From contig NZ_QASN01000006.1 in NCBI RefSeq assembly GCF_003052585.1, positions 186,001 to 250,000 on the forward strand: a stretch of 64,000 bases of DNA, given 5' to 3'. Shown here piece after piece: positions 20,324-28,779 of the stretch. The number at the start of each line of letters is the position of its first letter. Position 1 is the stretch's first letter. A program made the position numbers and the translations under genes. The notes below the pieces were generated by a model. The model saw only the letters and a program-made list of their open reading frames with translations, was not told where the DNA came from and did no database searches. The DNA is from Pseudomonas mangrovi (GTDB lineage Bacteria > Pseudomonadota > Gammaproteobacteria > Pseudomonadales > Pseudomonadaceae).

Positions 20324-21625
20324 TCAGAGGATATTGGCGTAGTCCGCCTCGATCCGGTCCAGGCTCAGGTGGTTGAGGAAGTTGGAGAAGCACATCCAGG
20401 CCGACAGCGCATTGAGGTCGCGGAACTGCGCCGGCAGGTATCGCGGTGGTGCCACCAGTCCCTCGTCGACCAATTGGCGCAGGGTGCGCATGTCTTCCAG
20501 GGTGGTCTTGCCGCAGAACAGCAGCGGGATCTGCTCCAGCTTGCCCTTGCGCACCGCCAGCTGGATGTAGTTGTAGATCATGATGAAGCCCTTCAGGTAG
20601 GACAGGTCCTTGGTGAAGGGCAGGCCATCCGGCGTCGAGCCGCGGAATACCCGGCTGGCGTTGCCGTAGGCTTCATCCTCGGCGTAATCCTGGGCCAGGA
20701 AGAAGCGGTAGATCTCGAGAAAGTCGGCGCCCTCCTCGGCCATGTGGATGGCGCGGGTGCGGTTGGTCAGCTTGCGCAGGCGCGTCGGGTAGGAGGCGAA
20801 GGCGATCACCTCCATCAGGATCGCCAGCCCTTCCTGGGTTACCGTCGAGGACGGCGGCCCCTTGGCCAGGAAGGTGCAGATCGGCTGACTCAGACCGTTC
20901 AGCGTGGTACCCACGTGCACCAGTCCCTCGTGCACCTCCAGCGCCCGCACGTCGCGCTCGTTGAAACGCGCATCGCTGCGGATCTTGATGTAGTCGGCAC
21001 CGGCGGCGGCATCGGCGACGATGCCATCGGACTCGAACACCCGCACGATGCTCTGCTCGCCACCCCGACCGAAAACGCCATCCAGACGGGTCTGCAGCAG
21101 CGCCACCGCTTCGCTGGCACTGAGCGTCTTGGGCTCGTCAGCCAGGTCACCGCGAGTGGCGATGTTGTTGAGAAAGTCCGAGAGCATCAGGCCGAGATCG
21201 GCCAGCGTCGGGTCGCCGGCGTGGAAGGCATCGGACGCCGCGCCGTAGAGCTCCTGGGAGATCAGTCCGAAGTCCGCGCTGCCGCGCGCCTCGAGCATGC
21301 GGATGACCATGCGGTATTCCTTGCACATGCGCCGCATGATCTGACCGACCGGATTGAACTGGCCGAGCTGGCGAGTGATGTCGCGCTCGATGTTCTGGAA
21401 TTCCTGTTTCTTCGCTGCCGCATCGAAACTCAGGGGGCGCTGCTCGTAGTAGGCGCGATCGACTTCCGGCAGTTTCTTCGCGCCGGCGGCAAAGAATGCC
21501 TGGCGAACCCTGTCGTCCCATTTGACCGCGTCGAGCACGCGGATCGGCGTCTGCGCCTCGACCAGTCGATCGGAGAGCGTGCGAATGACGCTCTGATATT
21601 CATCTAGCGATTCCTGACTGCCCAT
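20324..21625 (-). CDS. Flavohemoglobin expression-modulating QEGLA-motif protein (DUF1704-type)
   Basis: A 433-residue protein. The signature segment has HEGLVHVGTTLNGL followed by TQEGLA, which defines the QEGLA/DUF1704 family. The HExxxH-like HEGLVH plus the second motif resemble a gluzincin zinc site, and eukaryotic relatives are tubulin carboxypeptidases, so a metallopeptidase role is likely. The bacterial substrate is unknown. The ATG at 21625 follows GGGGAGCC. It lies 21 bases downstream of the lipoprotein gene on the same strand. Confidence 0.8.
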   Translation of the reverse strand: MGSQESLDEYQSVIRTLSDRLVEAQTPIRVLDAVKWDDRVRQAFFAAGAKKLPEVDRAYYEQRPLSFDAAAKKQEFQNIERDITRQLGQFNPVGQIMRRMCKEYRMVIRMLEARGSADFGLISQELYGAASDAFHAGDPTLADLGLMLSDFLNNIATRGDLADEPKTLSASEAVALLQTRLDGVFGRGGEQSIVRVFESDGIVADAAAGADYIKIRSDARFNERDVRALEVHEGLVHVGTTLNGLSQPICTFLAKGPPSSTVTQEGLAILMEVIAFASYPTRLRKLTNRTRAIHMAEEGADFLEIYRFFLAQDYAEDEAYGNASRVFRGSTPDGLPFTKDLSYLKGFIMIYNYIQLAVRKGKLEQIPLLFCGKTTLEDMRTLRQLVDEGLVAPPRYLPAQFRDLNALSAWMCFSNFLNHLSLDRIEADYANIL

Positions 21626-21646
21626 CGGCTCCCCGCGTCTGCGATT

Positions 21647-22198
21647 TCAATCGACAACGCGCTGGTAGCGGGCCACTTCGATGAAGACCCCGGAGTTGGC
21701 CGGGTCGTCCAGGTACTCGAAGACCTTTTCCAGCGGGCTGCTGACCAGTACGCCATCGGCTTCCGGCAGGCTCACGCGACGACCCTGCAACGTCCCTGCA
21801 TCCAGCTCGTCGAGAATGCGCTCGACGTCCAGACTGTAGAGGACCAGTTCGTTGTCGCGGGTCAGCTCGAAGCCGGCGATGGCGAAATTCGCGCCGTACT
21901 TTTTCGGCACGCCCGCGCAAAGATACCAGCGCCGGCCATGCTGGGCCACGGTAAAGGCGGTCTCTTCGCGTCCCTTGGGATTGTCAGGACTGCCTATGGT
22001 GCTCACCGCGCGGTACAGGTTGGAGCCACTCAGACGCACATCGAGAAAGCGCTGCTCGCCCCATTCGTCTTCGCCGCTCCACTCGCCCAATAGCGGCAAG
22101 GGTGCCGGTTGCTCCGGCGGAATGGGATTTTCGAAAGTGACCAGACAACCACCGAGCATCACCAGGGTGAGCACGAGCAAGGCACGCCAGGCTTTCAT
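21647..22198 (-). CDS. Putative lipoprotein
   Basis: 183 residues with a lipoprotein signal peptide (MKAWRALLVLTLVMLGGC; lipobox LGGC, Cys18). The mature part is a compact domain with a LLGEWSGEDEWGEQRFLDV start, suggesting a small beta-rich fold in the periplasm. The residue after Cys is Leu, so outer-membrane sorting is expected. The gene is immediately upstream of the QEGLA gene and probably in one operon. I do not recognise a function. Confidence 0.75.
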   Translation of the reverse strand: MKAWRALLVLTLVMLGGCLVTFENPIPPEQPAPLPLLGEWSGEDEWGEQRFLDVRLSGSNLYRAVSTIGSPDNPKGREETAFTVAQHGRRWYLCAGVPKKYGANFAIAGFELTRDNELVLYSLDVERILDELDAGTLQGRRVSLPEADGVLVSSPLEKVFEYLDDPANSGVFIEVARYQRVVD

Positions 22199-22268
22199 TC
22201 AGGCACTCCTGAAGGGCCGAAGCCAGAACGGCTTCGACCGGGAAGGTTGGATCAAAAGAACGGGCGAC

Positions 22269-23027
22269 TCAGACCGCGGCGGCCAGCTCGCTCGGGGCAT
22301 GCACCGAATCGGGCGCACTGAGCCCCAGGACCAGATGCATGTAGCGACGGAACACTGCCTGCATCTCGCCAGCATCCAGGCAACCGACACCGTCCAGCAG
22401 GCCCTGATACTCCATCTGCGAGATGATCCCCGTCAACAGGGTCGCATCCTGCTGCGGACGCGGCGAGCCGAGCAGCTCGAAGAAGTGGGTGACGCCGCGC
22501 ACCAGAATCTCGCGATGCTGGCACACCAGCGTCGCCAGATGCGGATTGCGCAAGGCCTCCTGGCGGAACGCCTGGTCAGCCAGCAGCTCCTGCCGGTTCT
22601 GGTCGAGCTGGGTCAGGACATACTCGCTGAGCAGAACGGAGATATGCTCGACCAGCGCCCGGCGGCTGGCGACGCCGCCGTCGAGCTCCACGCTGTCCGG
22701 CAGCAGCACGTGGGTGCCCTGCCAGAATTCGGCCAGGCGGGCGGCACTGCGCTCGACGTAAAGCGCGAAGGTATCGGTGATCAGATCACTGATGTCCTTG
22801 AAGTAGTAGGTCGTGGCCGACAGCGGCACTTCGGCTTCTGCCGCTACCGCCCGATGCCGCACCGCCCTTACGCCCTCGCGGATGATGATGCGCAGGGCCG
22901 CATCGAGAATCGCCTGGCGGCGCGCCTCGCTGCGTCGCCGGATGGCCTTGCGCCCGTGGTATTGAACGTTTTCAGCGACAGCGCTGGCCAGATGTGCGGC
23001 GCTGCCCTCGGCGAGCATGATGGTCAC
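22269..23027 (-). CDS. TetR-family transcriptional regulator
   Basis: About 252 residues. I chose the GTG at 23027 for AGAGGA nine bases upstream; an ATG at 23018 is also possible. The helix-turn-helix is typical: RRQAILDAALRIIIREGVRAVRHRAVAAEAEVPLSA..., followed by TTYYFKDISDLI. The C-terminal domain is a divergent ligand-binding helix bundle. A TetR gene next to lysS also occurs in P. aeruginosa. The target genes are not evident; the adjacent lipoprotein-QEGLA pair on the same strand is a candidate. Confidence 0.87.
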   Translation of the reverse strand: MTIMLAEGSAAHLASAVAENVQYHGRKAIRRRSEARRQAILDAALRIIIREGVRAVRHRAVAAEAEVPLSATTYYFKDISDLITDTFALYVERSAARLAEFWQGTHVLLPDSVELDGGVASRRALVEHISVLLSEYVLTQLDQNRQELLADQAFRQEALRNPHLATLVCQHREILVRGVTHFFELLGSPRPQQDATLLTGIISQMEYQGLLDGVGCLDAGEMQAVFRRYMHLVLGLSAPDSVHAPSELAAAV

Positions 23028-23101
23028 AGCCGTCAATCCTCTGACTCGGTAGAAGAATGCGACTTTGATCTGACAGGTTAGGGATAATTCCCCGCGACCA
23101 C

Positions 23102-23129
23102 AAAAAAACCGCCCGGAGGCGGTCTTTTT
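23102..23129 (-). terminator. lysS terminator
   Basis: The stem ACCGCC/GGCGGT (23108-23113 with 23118-23123) is flanked by A and T runs, giving a U tract on the minus strand just after lysS. Flanking CCAC/GTGG extends the pairing. Confidence 0.88.
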
Positions 23130-23139
23130 GTGGACTGGG

Positions 23140-24642
23140 TCAAAGCTCCGGGCGCATGTGCGGGAACAGGATCACATCGCGGATCGACGGGGAGTTGGTC
23201 AGCAGCATCACCAGGCGGTCGATACCAATGCCTTCGCCGGCCGTGGGCGGCATGCCGTACTCCAGCGCGCGGACGAAATCGGCATCGAAATGCATCGCTT
23301 CGTCGTCGCCGGCGTCCTTGTCCGCCACCTGGGCATGGAAGCGTTCGGCCTGGTCTTCCGCGTCATTGAGCTCGGAATAGGCGTTGGCGATCTCGCGGCC
23401 ACCGATGAACAGTTCGAAGCGATCGGTGACGCTCGGATCATCGTCGCTGCGACGGGCCAGCGGCGAGACTTCGAACGGGTAGCGGGTGATGAAGTGCGGC
23501 TGCTCCAGCTTGTGCTCGACCAGTTCCTCGAAAATCATCACCTGCAGCTTGCCCAGGCCTTCGAAGCCGAGCACCTTGGCGCCGGCCTTCTTGGCGATGG
23601 CGCGGGCCTTGTCGATGTCGGTCAGGTCGGCAGCGGTGATGTCCGGGTTGTACTTGAGGATCGAGTCGAACACCGACAGACGCACGAAGGGCTCGCCGAA
23701 ATGGAACAGCTTGTCGCCGTAGGGCACGTCGGTGGTGCCCAGCACCAGCTGAGCCAGTTCGCGGAACAGCTCCTCGGTCAGGTCCATGTTGTCTTCGTAG
23801 TCGGCGTAGGCCTGGTAGAACTCGAGCATGGTGAATTCGGGGTTGTGCCGGGTCGAGACGCCTTCATTGCGGAAGTTGCGGTTGATCTCGAAGACCTTCT
23901 CGAAGCCGCCGACCACCAGACGCTTGAGGTACAGCTCGGGGGCGATGCGCAGGAACATCGGCATGTCGAGGGCGTTGTGGTGGGTCTCGAAGGGCTTGGC
24001 CGCGGCGCCACCGGGAATGGTCTGCAGCATCGGCGTTTCCACTTCGAGGAAGCCGCGCTCATTGAGAAAACGGCGAACGTGGGCGATCACCTGCGAGCGC
24101 ACGCGGAAGGTCTGGCGTACCTCCTCGTTCATGATCAGGTCGACGTAACGCTGGCGGTAACGCTGCTCGGTGTCGGTCAGGCCGTGGAACTTGTCCGGCA
24201 GCGGACGCAGCGACTTGGTCAGCAGGCTGACCTGCTCCATGTTGACGTACAGATCGCCCTTGCCCGAGCGCGCCAGGGTGCCCTCGACAGCGATGATGTC
24301 GCCCAGGTCCCAGTGCTTGATCGCCTCGAGGGTTTCCGCCGCCAGCCCCTTGCGATCGACGTACAGCTGGATGCGCCCGCTCATGTCCTGGATGACCATG
24401 AAGGCACCGCGGTTGAGCATGATGCGCCCGGCCACCTTGACCTTGATGCCCGCGCCTTCCAGCTCTTCCTTGCTCTTGTCGGCATATGCCTGCTGCAGCT
24501 CGCCGCAGAGGCTGTCGCGCCGGAAGTCATTGGGAAAGACCGCGCCCTTGGCCCGCTCGGCGGCAAGCTTTTCCTTGCGCAGGGCGATCAGGGTGTTTTC
24601 TTCCTCGTGGATGGCGTGCGGGTTCAGCGGTTGTTCGCTCAT
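23140..24642 (-). CDS. lysS: Lysyl-tRNA synthetase, class II
   Basis: A 500-residue cytosolic enzyme. The N-terminal OB-fold anticodon domain (about 60-170) and the class II motifs are visible: motif 2 [20 protein letters not shown] and motif 3 [14 protein letters not shown] near the C-terminus. It follows prfB on the same strand with a gap of about 100 bases, the arrangement common in gammaproteobacteria. A clear terminator ends the unit. Confidence 0.98.
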   Translation of the reverse strand: MSEQPLNPHAIHEEENTLIALRKEKLAAERAKGAVFPNDFRRDSLCGELQQAYADKSKEELEGAGIKVKVAGRIMLNRGAFMVIQDMSGRIQLYVDRKGLAAETLEAIKHWDLGDIIAVEGTLARSGKGDLYVNMEQVSLLTKSLRPLPDKFHGLTDTEQRYRQRYVDLIMNEEVRQTFRVRSQVIAHVRRFLNERGFLEVETPMLQTIPGGAAAKPFETHHNALDMPMFLRIAPELYLKRLVVGGFEKVFEINRNFRNEGVSTRHNPEFTMLEFYQAYADYEDNMDLTEELFRELAQLVLGTTDVPYGDKLFHFGEPFVRLSVFDSILKYNPDITAADLTDIDKARAIAKKAGAKVLGFEGLGKLQVMIFEELVEHKLEQPHFITRYPFEVSPLARRSDDDPSVTDRFELFIGGREIANAYSELNDAEDQAERFHAQVADKDAGDDEAMHFDADFVRALEYGMPPTAGEGIGIDRLVMLLTNSPSIRDVILFPHMRPEL

Positions 24643-24740
24643 GGTCGGGTCGTCCCGGTCGGTTCATCGTCGTGAAGGTTTTGCCGCAAGCCAGGCAGGC
24701 ACACGCAGGCCCGGCTTGCAGCTGATAACTTGCCGCGGCG

Positions 24741-25836
24741 TTACAGCCCCTGCTTGAGGCTGGCCTCGAGGTACTGGTCGAGGTCACCGTCGAGGACCTT
24801 CTGGCAGTCGCTACGCTCGACACCGGTACGCAGATCCTTGATGCGCGAGTCGTCGAGCACGTAGGAGCGGATCTGATGACCCCAGCCGATATCCGACTTG
24901 GTGTCTTCCAGCGCCTGCGAGGCCGCGTTGCGCTTCTGGATCTCCTGCTCGTACAACCTGGCCCGCAGCATCTTCATGGCGGTGTCCTTGTTGGCGTGCT
25001 GCGAGCGCTCGTTCTGGCACGCCACCACGGTATTGGTCGGCACGTGGGTGATGCGCACCGCGGAATCGGTGGTGTTGACGTGCTGACCACCGGCACCGGA
25101 GGAGCGGTAGGTGTCGATCCGCAGATCGGCCGGGTTGATCTCGATCTCGACCTTGTCGTCGATCTCCGGCGACACGAATACCGCCGAGAACGAGGTGTGG
25201 CGACGAGCGCCGGAGTCGAACGGGCTCTTGCGCACCAGGCGATGCACACCGATCTCGGTGCGCAGCCAGCCGAAGGCGTATTCGCCCTTGATATGCACGG
25301 TGGCGCCCTTGATGCCGGCGACTTCGCCTTCGGACAGCTCGACGATCTCGGCGCTGAAGCCGCGCTTGTCGGCCCAGCGCAGGTACATGCGCAGCAGGAT
25401 GTTGGCCCAGTCCTGGGCCTCGGTGCCGCCGGAGCCGGCCTGGATATCCAGGTAGCAGTTGTTCGGATCCATCTCGCCGCTGAACATGCGGCGGAACTCG
25501 AGCTTCTCGAGGATGCCGCGCAGGCGCTCGATTTCGGCGACGATATCGCTCACCGCGCCTTCGTCGTTCTCTTCCGCAGCCATGTCCAGCAGCTCGCGCG
25601 AATCGGCCAGACTGCCGGTGAGGTCGTCGATGGTTTCGACGATCTGCGCCAGCATGGCGCGCTCACGGCCCAGGCCCTGCGCGTATTCAGGCTTGTTCCA
25701 GACGTTCGGGTCTTCCAGCTCGCGGTTTACTTCGACCAGCCGATCATGCTTGTGATCGTAGTCAAAGATACCCCCGAATTGCCTGGGTCCGTTCAGTCAG
25801 GTCCTTGATGCTGTTGAGGATCGGGTTGATTTCCAT
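24741..25836 (-). CDS. prfB: Peptide chain release factor 2 with programmed +1 frameshift
   Basis: A 364-residue RF2 when read through the shift. The first frame starts at ATG 25836 ([13 protein letters not shown]) and meets an in-frame TGA at 25764-25762. The site GGGGGT ATC TTT GAC matches the classic slip signal: an SD-like G run, CTT, then TGA C. After the +1 shift the protein continues [16 protein letters not shown]. The stop-codon recognition motif SPF and the GGQ peptidyl-hydrolysis motif are present. RF2 releases at UGA/UAA and autoregulates through this shift. Confidence 0.97.
25761..25775 (-). promoter_or_regulatory. prfB recoding site
   Basis: On the minus strand the G run (GGGGGT) precedes CTT-TGA-C, with TGA at 25764-25762. 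This is the conserved RF2 autoregulatory frameshift element, not a disabling mutation. Confidence 0.95.
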
Positions 25837-26070
25837 GGTGGCAGCACTCATCGGCAGTAGGCATGCCCCGCCCGGCTGATCCGCCCTCGACCGGCCGATG
25901 GCCAGATCGAGCACGACGGCAACCGGCCGCGACCGCTCAGGGTTCTGAAAAGCCGGCGAGTATACCGGACTTGCGCGCAGCTGGCAGCCCGCGCACGGCA
26001 GGCTGCGCACCGATTCCCCGGTAAACGGCTGGCAGCGAGAACAGTCCTGGCCGCCAACAATTAACCCGTA

Positions 26071-26088
26071 CCCGCCGACGCCGGCGGG
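26071..26088 (-). terminator. Hairpin after the autotransporter-type barrel gene
   Basis: A 7-bp GC stem (26071-26077 with 26082-26088) has a 4-base loop about 40 bases past the stop codon. The U tract is poor, so this is only a possible terminator. Confidence 0.4.
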
Positions 26089-26125
26089 CCCGCGCGAAGC
26101 GGCCTTCCGGGGCGCCCGGCGCAGA

Positions 26126-27106
26126 CTAGAAGCGCAGGCTCAAGCGCAGGGCCAGCGACTGCTCGCGGGCGCTCTCGGCGAAGCGCCCGGCGTAACCCAG
26201 CCCCAGGTAGCGGCCGCGGCCCAGCTCATGATCCAGGCTCAGATCCAGGCGCAGGCTGCTGGCGTCCAGGTCACGGCCACGCAACCTTGCCTGCTCGCCA
26301 CTCGCGTTCAACGCATCGAGCGACAAGCGCGCATCGTTCAGTTGCTGCCGCAGTGCCAGGCTGGCACGCCCGACCAGACGCCCCTGCTCCAGGGTCCAGG
26401 GTCTGGCCAGGCGCCAGCCCAGGGTCAGGTAGGCCCGCTCTTCGTCACCGCCGTCGAGCTGCAGGGCGCCCGCGCCTCCACGCTCGCCGAAGCCGTCGAA
26501 GGCACTGCGCTGCCAGGCTAGGCCTGCGAAGGGCTCCAGGCTGAAATTGCGAAAATCCATCGCGTAGCTGGCCTCGCCAAACAGCTGCAGGCTACGTGCC
26601 TGGGTATCCCCGCTCAGGCGCGTGCCGCCCTGCAGGCGATGCCCCTCGAGCTGATGCCAGCCATGCAGCAGGCCGGCCTTGAAACCCAACTGGTGATAGA
26701 CCCGCGTGGCGGCGTAGATACCCAGCTGCTGGCTGTCGACGACGAAACCGCCGCTGTCGGCATCCGCCTCGGATTGCCCCAGCGCCAGTAGAGCGCCACC
26801 CATCCATTGCCCGGCCAGCGGTCGATCCAGGCCCACAACCAGACCCTGCGACTGCAGCTGCAGGGAGGGGTCCGCGCCGCGCCATTCGCCATCCTGAGCG
26901 TAGCCGCGCAGCCAGGTCGACCAGCGCTGCCCTGCCGCGGGCATCTCGCGGAAGGCGAAACGCACCTGCTGCAGCCGATCAAGCGCCATCTCGCGCGGCA
27001 CACGCCCGTCCTCCTGCAACAGTTCACGCTGATCAACCAGCAACTGCGCCTGTGCCGGCAACGTCACCATGCCAAGCAGTGCCCATCCCCAGATCCGCCC
27101 TTTCAT
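26126..27106 (-). CDS. Autotransporter-type outer-membrane beta-barrel without a passenger
   Basis: 326 residues: a signal peptide (MKGRIWGWALLGMVTLPAQA), a short linker of about 50 residues, then a beta-barrel of the autotransporter translocator type (WLRGYAQDGEWRGADPS, GFKAGLLHGWHQLEGHRL, SYAMDFRNFSLEPFAGLAWQ) ending in SLALRLSLRF with terminal Phe. Classical autotransporters carry a passenger of several hundred residues before this barrel; none is present. It may be a stand-alone barrel or a deletion product. The neighbouring exosortase is 300 bases away on the same strand, with no evident link. Confidence 0.75.
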   Translation of the reverse strand: MKGRIWGWALLGMVTLPAQAQLLVDQRELLQEDGRVPREMALDRLQQVRFAFREMPAAGQRWSTWLRGYAQDGEWRGADPSLQLQSQGLVVGLDRPLAGQWMGGALLALGQSEADADSGGFVVDSQQLGIYAATRVYHQLGFKAGLLHGWHQLEGHRLQGGTRLSGDTQARSLQLFGEASYAMDFRNFSLEPFAGLAWQRSAFDGFGERGGAGALQLDGGDEERAYLTLGWRLARPWTLEQGRLVGRASLALRQQLNDARLSLDALNASGEQARLRGRDLDASSLRLDLSLDHELGRGRYLGLGYAGRFAESAREQSLALRLSLRF

Positions 27107-27413
27107 TCAACGCCTCCTCTTCCCGCCGCGCAGTTTATACAGAGCGCGGGGCAATGATCTCGCCGGCTAGAAAAGCCCAGGAAGTGATCTGAGCCGGCGC
27201 AAGCGTTGGCCAGGGCGGTACTCGTGCAGCCAGCGGCGAATCCAAGCGGCAATGACGGCGCAATGCGCGTTGCTTATTGCGCCCTACAACCTGACGTCCG
27301 CACGATCATTTCGCGACAGACGGCCACACCCCAACCGCGCCGTAGGCTGGCGCCGAGCACCGCGAGGCCCAACGCTGCCCAACACCGCCCCCGCCCCATG
27401 CTCCACCCCGACA
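27107..27413. other. Intergenic region between the barrel gene and the exosortase
   Basis: About 300 bases with no supported gene. A 32-bp dispersed repeat lies at 27342-27373, and a GCGCAATGCGCGTTGC-like inverted segment lies near 27260. No clear terminator for the exosortase gene was seen. Confidence 0.45.
27342..27373 (+). repeat. 32-bp dispersed repeat, copy 2
   Basis: It starts GTAGGCTGGCGCCGAGCA and ends AGGCCCAAC, 25 of 32 identical to the copy at 4288-4319. Confidence 0.55.
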
Positions 27414-28778
27414 TCATTGGTCCCGAGCGGCCGTGGTTACCGCTCGCCAGGGCCCGGGCGAGCGGCCGCCGAGCGCGGCCCAGTACCAGGCCGAGGTATC
27501 GCTGAAGCGCTGGCCGGCGGCGTCCTCTATGTATTCGCAGACCTGCAGCACGCCCTCCTCCGCGCTGGCGCGGAAACAGCGCTGCAGGCCGATGCCATCC
27601 GCAGGCTGACGCAGCTGCTCGGCATCGATGCGGTAGCCGAGGCCGCGATAGCAGTCGGCGGCCGGATGCAGCTTGCGCGTCGGGCGTTCGACCTCGCGCA
27701 GCACCACCACCCGCGAGCGCGTCTGGAAACGCGCGATCACCCCGGGAAAGTCGGCGGCAAAGCGCTGTTCCACCGCCGACAGCGCCAACGGCTGCAACAA
27801 CTCGCCATCCAGGCGCGCCGGCCACTCGACGAATCGCTGCGACGGCGGCTGCTCGGCCTGCTGCGGCGCGAGCAAGGGCCAGCTGCCGAGGACGGCGAAG
27901 GCGCCGACCAACAACGCCTGCTGTATTCCCGGCAAGGGTGTTCGCGGTGCCGCGATGGCTGCAGGAACCTCACCTGGCGCTTCCGCGGCGCCCGCCACGC
28001 AACGCAGAACCAGCGCGCAGACACTGGCGAACACCAGCAGGCCGATGCCTTCATGCAGCCACTCGGACCCCGCCAGCGCTCCGGTCTCCAGCACCACCAG
28101 CAGGCTGTTGCGCACCACGTTGCCGGCCAGTACCAGCACGCCGAGCAGCGGCAGCCGACGCAACAGACGGCGGTCATCCAGGCGCAGCCAGGCCGCTGTC
28201 ACACAGGCGGTGAAGTAGGCCATCCAGGCCATCTGGATGCCGGAACAGGGCGCATCGACCATCACCAGGCGGCCCGCCACATCCAGCGCGCTGCCCTGGC
28301 GCTGCACCTGCATGCCTGCCGCACGCAGAATCCACAGACTCGCCTCCGCAGTCAGCACCCGCAGTGGGTAGCCGGCGAAGAACTGCAGCGACGCCAGGAT
28401 CGGCAATGCCAGCAGGCCCAGGCCCAGCCACGCCAGCAGCGGCTGGCCCGGCGCGCGCAGGCTCAGCAGCGCGGCGAACAGCGCCAGGATCGCCATCGCG
28501 GCACGCAACAACATCGGTAGCTGCCCCGCGCTCAGCACCGCAGCGGCGCCAGCCAGCAGGCAGAAAATCAGTCCCGCCAGGCGCGGCGTGCGCAGCTGAC
28601 GTCGTTCACGCCAGAGCAGCACCAGCAATGCCGCCAGCGCTACCACCCCGAGCGGATCGTCCGAGCCATCGCTCATCCGCTGCAGGCTCCACAGCCACAA
28701 CGGCCACAGCGCCAGTGCCGGCAACGCCAGCCAGACCCAGGCCGGCAACCCATGGCGCGCGCCGCTCAGCACCTGCAT
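27414..28778 (-). CDS. Exosortase fused to an EpsI-like C-terminal domain
   Basis: A 454-residue polytopic inner-membrane protein. The exosortase triad is visible: Cys178 in DAPCSGIQ, Arg223 in NVVRNSLL and His242 in EWLHEGIG, on adjacent membrane helices. Residues about 300-454 form an exported EpsI-like domain (HPAADCYRGLGYRI). Exosortases cleave PEP-CTERM tails at the membrane and transfer the protein onward. The ATG lies one base past the stop of the preceding gene, whose product ends in a PEP-CTERM-like tail, so the pair is translationally coupled. No exopolysaccharide genes are nearby, unlike the usual EpsH loci. Confidence 0.85.
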   Translation of the reverse strand: MQVLSGARHGLPAWVWLALPALALWPLWLWSLQRMSDGSDDPLGVVALAALLVLLWRERRQLRTPRLAGLIFCLLAGAAAVLSAGQLPMLLRAAMAILALFAALLSLRAPGQPLLAWLGLGLLALPILASLQFFAGYPLRVLTAEASLWILRAAGMQVQRQGSALDVAGRLVMVDAPCSGIQMAWMAYFTACVTAAWLRLDDRRLLRRLPLLGVLVLAGNVVRNSLLVVLETGALAGSEWLHEGIGLLVFASVCALVLRCVAGAAEAPGEVPAAIAAPRTPLPGIQQALLVGAFAVLGSWPLLAPQQAEQPPSQRFVEWPARLDGELLQPLALSAVEQRFAADFPGVIARFQTRSRVVVLREVERPTRKLHPAADCYRGLGYRIDAEQLRQPADGIGLQRCFRASAEEGVLQVCEYIEDAAGQRFSDTSAWYWAALGGRSPGPWRAVTTAARDQ

Positions 28779-28779
28779 C

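Noticed and set aside
25762..26010. The 82-codon frame ending RGYL, as a separate small gene or a broken prfB.
   Set aside because: Its end is the programmed RF2 frameshift site; the two frames make one protein.
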